This document shows, in pieces, positions 36,001-46,914 of a DNA stretch of 64,000 bases. The position numbers and the translations under genes were made by a program. Below the pieces are notes generated by a model that saw only the letters and a list, made by a program, of their open reading frames with translations, searched no databases and was not told the DNA's origin. Numbering within the stretch: position 1 is the stretch's first letter; every line of letters begins with the position of its first letter. Location: the NCBI RefSeq assembly GCF_019175385.1, contig NC_083341.1, positions 15,515,203 through 15,579,202 on the forward strand, read 5' to 3'. This DNA comes from Lycium barbarum (taxonomy: Eukaryota > Streptophyta > Magnoliopsida > Solanales > Solanaceae).

Positions 36001-38688
36001 ATATCAAAAGTGTAATCCTTGTCTCCAGGACGTTCCCACACGGTATCCCAATATCTACATTATTTATAAATTGAGTAATTATGCATTTTCAACCATTTTT
36101 TTTCCTCTAAAATTTCCTATATTTTAAGTTAATAAAAAAAAAAAGGAAAAATGCTTATGACTTACCCTCTATTTGTATCTTTGAAGTCCGTCTCTAGTAC
36201 ATTATCAATACCATTGTAACGCACCGCAGCAATGGATCCAGTGGGATTAGTTAGGGTAATTTGGACAATGCCATTATTCATCACTACCTGATAATTTCAA
36301 TAAATTTAACTCAATAATAGAATAAGATAGACATTGATAGTGTTGAAGACAAATAGGACTTATAAAGTGAGTTACTTTTAATTGTTTAAGCTTTTAGACG
36401 AGATAGTCACACGATTCAATATGATATCAAAGTAGGTAAATGTTCTGAGTTTGAGTCTCACTATATATTACCCTTTACCAAAATGAATTTTCAAGTGTCT
36501 GGCCCATAAACCCGCACGTGAGGGGCGTATTGATCAAGACATAATTAATTAAAGAAAAATAATCTTTTAGATGAGAAGGTCCCAAGCCTTAACACATAAA
36601 CCTTCACATACTTTAATTCAAGAGTTTAACTATTATACTTTGACGGTAAAAAAAATTCATGCAGGCCACTAGCTTGAAGGCGTAATAAGTTATCTTGTAT
36701 ACTGTAACATCGTAACATGAAAAATAAATAAAACATATTATCTGCTATAACAAGTTATTTAATGTACAATACTGATAATATATAGGAGAAAAACATAAAT
36801 AGTACTAATAGAGTTTTTTCCGTCCTTCATAACCTATAATTTGATTAGGAAAAAAAAAATGGATAAAGGTCAATCACACACATTTTCAACTATAAGGTGG
36901 ACTTTATTGTTGTGTAAGTTTTCAAAATCCTTTTCTTGTCAGGGAAAATCTCAGACAGTTTATTTTACGCATAGAAAATGGCCATTTTTACCTTTTTTAA
37001 ATTTCTTTTATCATTTTTAATATGGACAATAGATTTGAATTTCAGAGACAAACTTATTAGGCACTGACCATTCAAGAGGATTAGAGATAGTGGACACTTA
37101 CATAATTACGTGAGATATGCAGTTTGACAGGAGGAGTAGTTGATATCAACTTTTGACTATCGTCTAGTGGAGTATGCCTGCAATTTAACAAAAAAGAGGA
37201 ATTAAAATGAATACTATACTTTACATTAGACTCACCTTAGCTGGGGTAGTTTTAGGTACAACTAAAAGATATAACTAAATCATTATTAAACCCTTTTTTA
37301 GCAATTAAAAGCCATTATTAAAGCCTTTTGAAGCACATAATTGATGTGAGATGACGTATTCTCTAACAAAAGCACAATTAAAAAAAATATCAGTAGATAT
37401 ATGCTAAGATAAAAAAAAGTCAACCTCAAATAAATCTCACCATTACCACATATTCTATTTTAGGGTAAAAAAGAATTCAGACGAACATTTGTATAGTAGA
37501 ATCTCTTTCATTTTAACTTGTTAGATTTGTTTTTGTTCAACCACCTGCTATCATCAAAACGTACTGTTCTGATTAATTTTAATTCGTTTTAAGGGGCTAA
37601 AGTTGCTACGTATCCCCCGAGAAGTTTTCCATTCCATGCATAGGAGTTTGTCTTTAAGTTACGAGCTCGGCAGAACTCAATAGCTTTGACTAAACTTAGT
37701 ATATGTGTTGAGAAATCACATATGTACAAAAATTAAATTTAGAACGCAGTTACTAGCAATAGAGGTCACAACAATCCTATAATTCAGAACCTATTAAGTT
37801 AATTCAAATCTTAAATGTATCTTTGATTCCAGAATTCAAAGTCGACACCTTAATGCTAAGACCAACTTGTTTTTTTTCTTTTTTTCTTTTCAATTTTACC
37901 ACATATTCAACACGCATTAAACGCTTACTAACTTGCCAGACCTATGGAATAGGATTTTTTCCTTTTTGGTATTGAATAGGTTGTTCAACCAATCCTTACG
38001 TTTATAAAACTAACTAAAGTACGATCAATAGGTAATGTGAAAGAAGGAACGGTAAAATCAATTTAAGGACGAAAATTGATGACTTTCGTGCAACTAGAGA
38101 AAATAGAACATAAATGCATGCAGCTTTTTCAATTGCCAATGACTTTCTAGTATGGAACAGTCATCATTATATTCCATGAAAGTAAAAAAGATAAACAAAG
38201 TTAAATTCCTTCTGGAGACGAATTGTCAAAGGATGAACCAAGTTGCAAATGCATAAGTTTTCTAGTCTAGCTTAATTATGATATCATAGAATCTACGCAA
38301 GAACTCATAAAGAGTTTGAAAAATTAACAAACTATGGCGGCATCACTTTTCTTCTCCTTTCCTTTTAGATTTAAATAAAAACACTAACATTGTAAGAAAT
38401 ATTTATATGAAAATGCAGTCTTACCAATTGTAATAGGTAATTACCTTAATTTACAGTCATTACTAAAAATGCGAAGTCAAAAATCCATCAAAAATTCGTC
38501 TGAAATGTATTATCTAACAGAGATGATGAATTCATAACTTTATATTAAAAAATAAAAAAGAACAAGTTATCATACCTAAATTGATCCGTCGTCGACCTTG
38601 AACCACTAACAAGCAAGAAAAGCTGGAAAACAATGGAACAAAACCATAAAACAAGACGCGGTTGCCTCTTCCACCCTGTCTTATTCAT
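24073..38688 (-). CDS. Rhamnogalacturonate lyase (PL4), 16 exons, 682 aa
   Basis: Exons in transcript order: 38688-38576, 37177-37102, 36287-36166, 36054-36001, 35888-35763, 35665-35546, 30122-29987, 29334-29164, 28608-28456, 27427-27321, 27017-26927, 26846-26705, 26129-25973, 25880-25764, 25061-24935, 24309-24073. All have GT-AG borders and total 2049 bp, with no internal stop. The enzyme cleaves the rhamnogalacturonan I backbone of pectin by beta-elimination, in the cell wall. A hydrophobic stretch at residues 11-29 (LVLWFCSIVFQLFLLVSG) fits a signal peptide. The N-terminal lyase domain follows (about 45-340), with LRGSSGFYSYGIFEHL and GGPLKQDLTSHAGP; Lys293 and His299 in the latter are candidate catalytic residues. 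A small fibronectin-like domain (ERGTVGGQLFIRD onward, about 380-460) precedes a C-terminal carbohydrate-binding-like domain (about 478-682) with ARHGIHGLYWLF and YDYIRLEGP. Length is normal for the plant family. It appears intact despite 5.4 kb of retroelement in one intron. Confidence 0.92.
27540..28420. mobile_element. Nested fold-back/TIR element in a lyase intron
   Basis: An inverted repeat pairs about 27690-27760 with 27838-27918: CCCCAGCAGAG versus CTCTGCTGGGG, then TTTCATAGAAATTATGCCTA versus TAGGCATAGTTTCTATGAAA. Around it are repeated arms such as GGTCTTTAATTTTTGTCC and its complements. Arms like CATTTGAAGGGAAATCCTTG recur at 55455-55490, so the family is shared with the interrupted element at 48013/55205. 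It fills almost all of the intron between 27428 and 28455. Confidence 0.55.
30280..30478. mobile_element. Truncated MITE at the edge of the retroelement
   Basis: Starts GGGTGTGTCTGGTATGAA and contains GGTGAAGGTGGAGGGATATG and CATGTCAC in the same order as the complete copy at 21967-22234. The last third, with the closing TIR, is missing where retroelement-like sequence begins near 30479. Confidence 0.55.
32300..32439 (+). pseudogene. C-terminal end of a chromovirus polyprotein
   Basis: The frame ends with SVRSNYPRLFQSPKEIQDE before a TAA, matching the tail that follows the chromodomain in Solanaceae Tekay-type elements. Upstream there is no continuous pol frame. It lies about 200 bp before the polypurine tract, as expected. 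Confidence 0.55.
32646..35330 (+). repeat. Chromovirus LTR with GGACCGTAAA palindromes
   Basis: Starts TGTTACACCTCGG. At 32908-33160 three palindromic pairs of TTTACGGACCGT and ACGGCCCGTAAA occur, including AAACTAGTTTACGG. A leader-like CACCCACACAACTTAAGG region follows near 33250. At about 34715-34840 three tandem units of roughly 46 bp contain GCCGTACGTTCCTC. The 3' terminus is uncertain. Confidence 0.6.
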
Positions 38689-38891
38689 CTTTTTAACTCT
38701 GCCACAGAAATAAAGAACCAAACATCAAGATTAATGAGAAGCCCTCGTAAGTATATGAGGCGGGATTTGACTAAGCACGGAATTAAAAAAAAAGGATTTT
38801 TTTTAAAGAACTCGTATCTTAATTATGCTATGAGCTTTTTGTGGCTATAAAAACATATCGTTGAGAGTAAACTGAATGATTTGAAAATGTA

Positions 38892-39128
38892 CTCCGGCAG
38901 TCTCAATTCATGTGACACTGTTTGACTAGGCACAAAGTTTAAGAAAGAAAGGAAAACTTTTAAAATTTGTGGTTCCAAAATAAGTCTTAGATACTTATGT
39001 GGCTGTAAATCATCTCATTAAGTGTAAGAAAGGTAATTTAAAGTTCAATGATTCTAAATATAGAAAACGATATTTTTTTTGGGACACACTAAAAAGGAAA
39101 GTATGCCACATAAATTGGGACAGAGGGG
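38892..39128. mobile_element. Stowaway-type MITE upstream of the lyase
   Basis: It lies between TA dinucleotides, begins CTCCGGCAGTCTCAATTCAT and ends CACATAAATTGGGACAGAGG. It is the uninterrupted relative of the 5366-6512 element and shares TGTGGCTGTAAATCATCTCA with it. Confidence 0.75.
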
Positions 39129-39180
39129 TATCTATTTTTTTTTTTAAAACGAACTAATAAGAAAAATAGTGTCGCTTCTC

Positions 39181-39385
39181 AGAGGGAGTATTTCTTTTTT
39201 GGTTTCCGAATCGTATCTGGTACCCGCATTGGGCCCCGACTAATCTGGAGTCATGCTGCATAAAACCCAAGGGGGCAAGCACTCCCTATTAGAGTTTTTT
39301 CCATAACCAGAACTTGATTCCAAGACTTTTGGTTAAGGTGGAGCATCCTATCCATTTCCACCGCTACCCTCGTTAGAGGGAGTAT
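39181..39385 (-). mobile_element. tRNA-derived SINE (minus) with 11-bp duplication
   Basis: The body 39192-39374 is bracketed by perfect AGAGGGAGTAT copies (39181-39191 and 39375-39385). On the minus strand it contains CCTTAACCAAAAGTCTTGG and a decayed B box, and ends in GATTAGTCGGGGCCC... sequence. Its layout matches the SINE at 40181-40381. Confidence 0.8.
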
Positions 39386-39463
39386 GTGAAACCATGCAAG
39401 AAAAAAGTATGATGCTAAAGGGATTGGAAAATAGCAAAGGTAAAATAAAGTAGCATGCGTACC

Positions 39464-39562
39464 TTAAGGCCAAAGTAAAAATTACTTCGTTGATATCAGA
39501 AAAAATGAGAGAATTAAGGCAAAGTAAATATTACTTCGTTGATATCAGAAGAAATGAGAGAA
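39464..39562. repeat. About 50-bp tandem repeat near the likely lyase promoter
   Basis: Two units (39464-39513 and 39514-39562) share TTACTTCGTTGATATCAGAA and differ at a few bases. On the minus strand they lie just downstream of a TATA-like site. Confidence 0.75.
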
Positions 39563-39593
39563 AAATTATGGAAATGAATTCGGTACAGTCTTC

Positions 39594-39606
39594 AAATATA
39601 TATAGG
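39594..39606 (-). promoter_or_regulatory. Possible TATA box of the lyase gene
   Basis: Read on the minus strand the site is CCTATATATATTT, some 0.9 kb upstream of the lyase ATG. A minus-strand GTACGC donor at about 39463 and a TTCTGTGGCAG acceptor at about 38698 would allow a 5' UTR intron that contains the MITE and SINE. This is inference. Confidence 0.35.
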
Positions 39607-40168
39607 CTTCGAAGCCTATAGGTTTAGATGGTCTAATATTGTAATAGTGAAGTAGTTAGTATATGAAAAATCTAGCTGAATCCTATACCAAAAGTGTGTG
39701 TTGTTTATTATATATGGTGAAGTAATAGTAGTATAATTTTACGAAGAATAGAAGGTCGACTTTTTAGTTGTATAATTAGGTATTTACTGTTGACGAATGT
39801 GCCTTTTTAATTGGACAAAATCGCAGACAGAGGGTTCTTTCTTCTATACACGGCAGTAGCCAGATAAAAATTGAACCAGAATTGTTGTGCTGTGTGCTTT
39901 CCAAGACACTCTTTCACTTTTGGAAAGTAAAATATTTGACAAGTATACAATTTTCACAATTTTAAGTACTCAAGTTAATTGAATCATTAAACTTTCAATC
40001 TTGATGTAATATAATATTTTTTCAATTATTAATCACTTTTATGTCAGTTTCTTCTATTATCACTAATAACTCATTAGTTAAACTTCATGTCCAATCAAAT
40101 ACTGCTATATCAAGTAGAAATACAAGAGCATTTTCTTTTCATCTTATTTTTCAAGTTTCACTTAATTA

Positions 40169-40393
40169 ACCCCTCTTGTTATCACCAACGGTTGTGGTGA
40201 AATGAATAATTAAGATCCTTTCATCGGCCTTAACCAGAAGTCCTGGGTTCGAGTCTGAGTATGGAAAACTTCTATATGACGTGTTTTCCCTTTTAATTAG
40301 CCTTAAGCGGTGGAGATCGAAATTAGTCAGGAACCCATGCAGATATCGGACCCGAATAGGAAACTAAAAATAAATAAATTCACCCCTCTTGTT
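40169..40393 (+). mobile_element. tRNA-derived SINE with 12-bp duplication
   Basis: The body 40181-40381 lies between perfect ACCCCTCTTGTT copies (40169-40180 and 40382-40393). Near the start is GGTTGTGGTGAAATGAAT (A-box region), then GGGTTCGAGTCT (B box), CTTAAGCGGTGGAG and CGGACCCGAATAGG. Same family as the minus-strand copy 0.8 kb away. Confidence 0.85.
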
Positions 40394-40860
40394 TAGAATT
40401 AACTTTTGTATTTATTTCATTGGAACTGTGGGTATTTTTCGTTTTCTTTTTTCTGATTAAAATATCCAATTATCAATTGAAGACCCTAAGGGCAGTTGCA
40501 CAATTTGGTCAGGTGAAGTCGTTAGTGGGTCTGTCAAAGTCTGTTTTGGTGGTTGGCCCAAACTTTAGTTTGGTAAACATTCCAGTCATTAAGAAGAAAT
40601 ATTAGTACCCTACAAAAAATCTACAAATATACATTTCTGGCAAGGAATTTGGAGAACTAACTTGTTCGAATTCAACTTCAGTACTTGTACTATAAACAGA
40701 TTATTATTATTATTATTATTATAGGGAAGCCAACAATATTGTACGTACGTCATATATTTAATATTTCTTTATTTTTTTTCTTGTTTAGTTACCTCAAATA
40801 GTTCTGCACTTTTCAACTATATCGTATAAATTAATTTGGTCCAATCCCAAATTGCCCAAA

Positions 40861-40933
40861 TATAGACTCGTTAGGCACCATGTGAAAATATTTCCTAAGT
40901 ATAGACTCGTTAGGCACCATGTGAAATATTTCC
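40861..40933. repeat. 39-bp-period tandem duplication
   Basis: TATAGACTCGTTAGGCACCA followed by TGTGAAA and TATTTCC occurs twice in a row, the second copy starting at 40900. Confidence 0.8.
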
Positions 40934-41928
40934 TTCTGCAACTTGTATTGTATCAATTTATAAACACGCTATTTGTATCAATTGAAACTGAATAGATCGT
41001 GGAAGATCAGAGTTCATATTGATAAAATCAAGAAAAAAAAGAAGAAAATTGTTCAATTTGCTAGCTTCTTTTCATCTGAATAAGTTTTAGTGGACATATT
41101 TACTGATATCTATATGGGCAGCTCAATGGAAAGTTGAGAGCTAGCTACCTAAGTCGAACCTTAATAAGAGGATATACCCTAAAAACCTAATATTTTCATT
41201 AGAAATTTACTCTTCTAACTTTTTAAGATGCAAATAAAATAATTAGTATTTTTTTTATAATCAATTTTTTCTAGTATTTTTTTTTTTTTGAATTGGCAAT
41301 ACAACTAATTCATTTGATCTTCTTTGAATGTTATTATCGGTCTCAATTTTTAAAAGCTTCACCCAGCTAACCTTAAACTCGCTACTATGTATACGTACAG
41401 ACACGCACATACTACTAAAAAACCAGCGTTTAGTGACGGAATATTAGCGACAGACCATATTCTGTCGCTAATTAACGACGGATTAGCTACAGATTGCTCA
41501 TTTTGTCGCGAGAAAAGCAACTAAAATTTTATATCATTATATAGCGACGGATTAGCAACGAAAACTAAGTTTCGTCACTAATGATTAGCGCGAAATTTTG
41601 GCGGCTTAAATTTCACTACAGATTTAGCAATAGAAGAGGCGCGACAAATTTTATTTTTATGTAGCGACGGATTCAGTAACGAAAAATCCGTCGCCAGGCC
41701 TTTTAATTTTTCTCGAAAAAAATATATATTTGCAGCAACGGAAAAATTTGTCGCAATATTAATCATTAAAAGAAATCAATGTATAATTTAGCGACGGAAT
41801 ATAAAATCCGTCGCTATTCCGTCGTTAAGTGTTAAAAAAAAAGATATATCCTAGGGTACACATTTATTTCATTTCACTTCAAACACACCCAACACAGATA
41901 TAGAGAGAGAGTATGCGAAATTGCTAAC

Positions 41929-41961
<33 letters not shown>

Positions 41962-42625
41962 ACAACATAGATCAAAATAATGTGAATCTAGGGTTTCTAT
42001 TGTGTTTTTCTCTTCTTCTGCTACATCTTTTATCTAAAGGAAAGATATGTTTTGATTTTTCTATATTTTATGGGCAGTTTCTTTCTTCTTTATCTCCTTC
42101 TTCGTGTTTTCTGACATTAAATCTAAAATAGAAATTAAGAAATCTGTGTTTTTTTGCTTATTATCTAAAGGACAGAGTGTCTTTAAGTGTTTTTTTGGCT
42201 AAAATCGAAGTTGGGTGTCTTGAAAACTGTTGGGTTTATAATTTATTTGAAGGTTAAGTGTTGGGAATCTCTAGACAAAATCTGATGAAAATGGAAATTC
42301 GACCTTTGTTTGTGCTAAACCTTGTAGGATAATATTATTTGGTGGTTAAAGTTTGTTTTAATTCGTTGCATGTCGAGAAAAAGCTTGAAGAACTCAACAT
42401 TCTTTATATTCTGTGATTTGAAATCAGTGTTAGTGAACTGGGTTTCTTACTCGATTTTTTTTGTTTCAGTTTGTCATTTTTTTTTAACTAAAAGGTGAAT
42501 GATATGTTCTGTTTCACTAAGTTATTTCAGCTTGTTCTTCCATTTAGAGGTCATTCGGTTGTATTAATGATATGAAGACAAAACATTAATTTGATTGCTT
42601 TGTTTATGTCAACATTAATAGGAAC

Positions 42626-42892
42626 ATGAATAATCTAGAGCGTGATTGGATGTACGATAGGTTGGATGGTCGAGGGGGTATAAACTCTAGCTTTGTAACC
42701 GGTGTAGATAATTTTATCCAATTTGCACTTTCTCAACGAAATTACATGAGCGGTAACAAGGTTAGATGTCCATGTAAAAAATGTCACAACATTAAATACA
42801 TGGATGTTGAAATCGTTGAATATCACCTTTTTAATTTTGGATTTGTTGAGGACTATTTTGTTTGAGAGTATCAAGGGGAAAAAGATGTGATC
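42626..42892 (+). pseudogene. Transposase-associated domain (CACTA), truncated
   Basis: An acceptor-like AG precedes the start. The frame opens with MNNLERDWMYDRLDGRGG and includes VDNFIQFALSQRNYMSG and the zinc-binding VRCPCKKCHN, then VEYHLFNFGFVEDYFV. This is the transposase-associated domain found at the N-terminus of plant CACTA transposases. A TGA at 42863-42865 sits where a TGG (Trp) is usual, and reading resumes in frame with EYQGEKDV. The catalytic region that should follow is absent. Confidence 0.8.
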
Positions 42893-45338
42893 AGTGAGAT
42901 AGCTTCTTTACTCACAAACCATGAGCTGTATTTAATGTGGTATATGTTTATTTGATATTCCATTTTTAAAAGTGTCGATTGAAACTTTTGAAATCTAGCA
43001 CTAAGCTTCTGTTTTAATATTGGAGTGGAATAGTGGGCATCCTGTTTGGGAATTTTCTTTTACCTTTTGTCCTAAAAATTATCTCCTGTGTGTTCACTCA
43101 TGAAAGGATTTCTAAAACTTGCTTGCTGGTTAGTAGTTCCCTTGACTGCACTTTTTTTCATGATGGCTAAAGGCCAAGGCAAGCTTTGGGATTTGGTTTA
43201 GCCCCTCTAATAGCCTGCCCTGCCGAGGTTGTAAAACCTTTGGATCTTGCGCGGCGTTGGATTAAGAAGGTGGTAACCCCCTTAACTGTCTTGTCCTTTC
43301 AAGTTTATTGCTTGGCATGCTAATTTGTTTGATGTCTTGGCTCTCTGATAGTTTTATTTTTATTTTTTATGAATGACTACTGAGTATTCTTTTAAGTTAA
43401 TGTGATGAAGATATGAACTTTGGATGCTCATTCTTCACCCCTTATTTGTTTTGCATAACTTGGGGGGCATATCAAAATCCCTAATTTGCTACTAAACTTG
43501 AAATGGAGTGACTGCTGCCTGCTGTTGCTTTTTCGAGCCACATTTGGAGTTGGGTTTATTGGTAAGAAACTGCTGCATTTTGGATCATTTGGCTGCTGAA
43601 CTTCAGGTAAGCTATTACTGCATATTTTTGCTTAACCGTTACTGCAATTGGAGCCTTATCAGTGTTAAATGGGCAGGCAGTAGTTGCCACATTCTGTTGT
43701 ATAAAACACTGTTAGGATCAAGGGTGCTATGCTGTTACATCTCTTTGTCAAGGTGTACTGTCTTAAAGGCTGTTGTGGCACTTTTAAATTCATTGTTGGG
43801 ACAACCTTGAGATCCTTTTGAGTGTTGTTGCACTAAGAACATATTGCTGCACTTGGTTTCTATTTTGAGAACTAAGGTGTTATGGCTGTGCAATTCTGAA
43901 TTTTAATGACTCCTGCCTTTACACTTTGTTGTTTTGCTGCTTGTCCATTACCTACAGTTGGCTTCTATGATCGGTAATGAATTGAGATTAAATGGTTGCT
44001 TAGTTTTTGCCATAGCATTTTGGCCTAATAGTTTCACTATTAGGACATGTGCTGCTATATTTTATGGGCTGCTGTTGTATTTGTGATTTGGCCATTGCAT
44101 CTGATGAATTAAGCTCCTACATATCTTGGTGTTGGAACTGTTGTGCTATAAGGTTACTTGTTGTTCCATTTTGAACTAAGCCATTGCTTCTTTTTTTTTT
44201 GGCTAAACATAAACCTGCATTGCTGTTGATGTTCTGTGTTGTTACTGGTGTGCTTTTGCTGGAATTTGTATTACTGTTACTGCATATAAACGGTTGGAAC
44301 AGGTGCTATACCTGAGTTCACATTTGAGACATATACATCTGTTACAATTTAAGGGTTGCTTCCCTTTGGTTGCTACTATACTTGGCTACGATGTCGGTTA
44401 TCACTTCGAGCAGCTGCTGATCTTGAGAACACTTGCTACATGCTAGATGCTTGAACTGTCATAATTATTGATGTGATAAAGATAAGTAGCTGCACTTATT
44501 CATGGCCACATCATGATGCCTTACTTGGGGAGAATTGTCGTTGTATGTTGCTACGGTTTTACTATAGAATAGTTGATGTTGGGCTGGAGATAAAATTGTT
44601 ATACTTGAGCAAGTTCAAAGGTAAAAAACTACTATTCTAAGGTTGTTGGAAAGAGCTGCCTCATGTTGATACTCAAATGCTTACTTTAAATATTTTTCTT
44701 ATTTTGAACATGATACTACATTTGGGGCCGATGAAGAGTCATTAAACTTGAGGCCTCACTTTTAAAAGAACGGATTTCTATATCTGCACATTCTTCATCT
44801 GATCTGCACAAATGATGCACTGATTCCCTCCAGCTGCTTCAAGTAGCAACATGTGAAATCATCTGTAACTTTGTGAACCTGCAGATCAGAAAACCAGCAA
44901 GCCCAGGCTACAGCTATTTCCCAAAGTATGTTCCTTCGTGTGTGTCTCCAACTGTCCATATGAAGCTGCATATCCTATTGATGTTGGTCAGTTTACTTTT
45001 GCTTGATATAAACAGTCTACTAGACAGGAAGAACTGAAAAGTAGTGTCAGTAATGACTTAAATCAGTAGGAAATAGCCTGAAATTGTCCTTCTATTTGTT
45101 GTTTAGAAACTCTAATTGTCTTTGTTTTCATGTTCTGTTACTTGACTATGAGACAGTGTATATGATCATTTATATCCAAGTTGTATGAAACTCTTTTTTG
45201 TTGGTCATCATGAGACTTCAATTCCAACGAAAAATGGATAAATATCTGCTCCCTTATCTTTGGAATTCATTTCTCTTTTTATTTGGTAAAATTGAATGGT
45301 TAGTATTCTTGATGTTTTAATTTCACTACTTATTACAG

Positions 45339-45788
45339 GAAAGATATCAAGAAATATTACGGGAAAAATCACAATCTCAGTCTGATATTGATCAATGTGA
45401 AGCATATTACAAAGTTGCTGGGGGAACAAGGAAGAGAAGAATATATGGTCTTGGATCTCAAGCACAAAGTTATTATGGGCCGAATCTTTGCGTCAATTCT
45501 GACTTTAATGCTTCAGCATCAGCAGCACCTTCAACTTCTCAATCAGCACCGACAGAAAATATGGAGGAGTTAGTGATGCGATTGATTCCTACACTGATTG
45601 GTCGCTTGCTTCCTTTATTTATTGAGAAGGCACGCAGGGTGATTTCTTCACCATCACATCATCCAAATACTCCTATCGACAAACCATCAGTTGTGACACC
45701 CATAGTGCCTCCTACTACTACTGCTAACGTTGACGATGTTGATCCTTTAGTTTCTGATGATGATCGTAGTCCTTCACCCATGCATTAG
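45339..45788 (+). pseudogene. C-terminal exon of a Ptta/En-Spm-type protein
   Basis: After a TTACAG acceptor a 149-codon open frame reads ERYQEILREKSQ, then YYKVAGGTRKRRIYGLGSQA and a Ser/Thr/Pro-rich acidic tail ending in TAG. The GG.RKGRVYGLGSEA-type block is the C-terminal signature of the plant transposase_24 family. No upstream exons of the same protein are seen, so it is a leftover of a second CACTA gene after internal deletion. Confidence 0.7.
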
Positions 45789-46514
45789 TTTTTTATGTTA
45801 TCTGCTTTTTGTTGGAAAGAAACAAATTATGCACTAACAATACTTGATGGATATGTGGGTTCATTTGGTAGTTGATAGCTTGGTGTTGTCGGTGTTTTGG
45901 ACTTAACGATTAGGATTCCGCTATCTATTTTGAATCTTTTTTATAAATATTATTTTATGTGAATGTCAGTTATTTTTAAGGGTATTTATTACTTTGTATT
46001 TAGTATGTTTCAACAGGTGTATTTAAAAAAAAAATCGGAAGAAAAATATTTGTGACAGATTTGCGACGGATTTTGATCGTTGCTGGAGGGAAAACAGTAG
46101 GCTTCAGACTGCGACAAACATTATATTGTCGCTAAATGCAGGCACAAATAATTCAAATATTTTGCGCGGATTAGCGACAATGGTTTTCGTCGCTAATTTA
46201 CTAAAACGACGAAATGAAATATGAAATTAGTAACGGAATTCATAACAATAGCAACAAAATAATCCGTTGCTATAATGTGGAACAGATCCCATACGTTACT
46301 AATAGGTTAGTAACGCGCAAAATCGTAACAGACGACATTCCGTCGCTAATCCGTCGCAACACATGTTTAGCAACAGATATATGTTGATTAGCGACGGAAT
46401 ACGTCCGTCACTAAACGCTGTTTTTTTTTGTAGTGACATATACATACATAATATAAGTAATTTTTGGAAACATCTAATGTTTTTCATCGCTTTAAAATGA
46501 ATTATTTAAATTAG

Positions 46515-46914
46515 GGGTGCAAATGGGCGTGTTGAGCTAACTTTGGCGGGTCAAAATGAGTTGAGTTAATAACCAACTCGAAAGTTACTTGAGCTGAAAT
46601 GAGCTAAAAAGCGATGATAGCCCAACCCGTCACTAAGTTTTTTTTTTGTCTTTTTATAATTTTTTTAAGTATCTAATATTGTTTTTCCTTTTCTTATTAT
46701 TGTTATATATTGTTTATCAAACAAAAAAAATGTATTTTTAAAAATATTTAGACCAAGTTCCTCACGAGTCACTAATCAATTTAGGCTACATATCAATCCA
46801 ACTTTAAATTGGCTGAATTGGGGGGACAGCCAATAAATGAGCGGGTCATTGACTCACCCAAACTTGAGCGGATTGGAGAGGTCATGTTTTTGTGGGCTAA
46901 TTTTGCCACCTCTA
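46515..46914. mobile_element. hAT-like MITE
   Basis: Ends read TAGGGGTGCAAATGGGCG and ATTTTGCCACCTCTA, imperfect inverted repeats. The inside is full of TGAGTTGAGTTAA-type words seen in other copies near 19640-19810 and 26380-26640. Flanking duplication is unclear. Confidence 0.55.

Larger units (their letters stand above)
41410..46435 (+). mobile_element. CACTA (En/Spm) transposon, 5.0 kb, deletion derivative
   Basis: The right end, inverted, reads CACTACAAAAAAAAACAGCG and the left end TACTACTAAAAAACCAGCG; both continue into TTTAGTGACGGA. ACA flanks both sides (41407-41409, 46436-46438), the expected 3-bp duplication. Subterminal GCGACGGA and TCCGTCGC repeats fill the first and last 400 bp. 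A CT/GA-rich stretch at 41920-41960 looks like a transposase 5' UTR. Inside are a transposase-associated domain and a Ptta C-terminus but no catalytic core. The 42.9-45.3 kb interior is T-rich with many TGCTGC and GTTGCT words and no domains. Confidence 0.85.

Noticed and set aside
43130..43320. Possible SINE or gene fragment within the CACTA interior
   Set aside because: No A/B boxes, target duplication or domain could be found.
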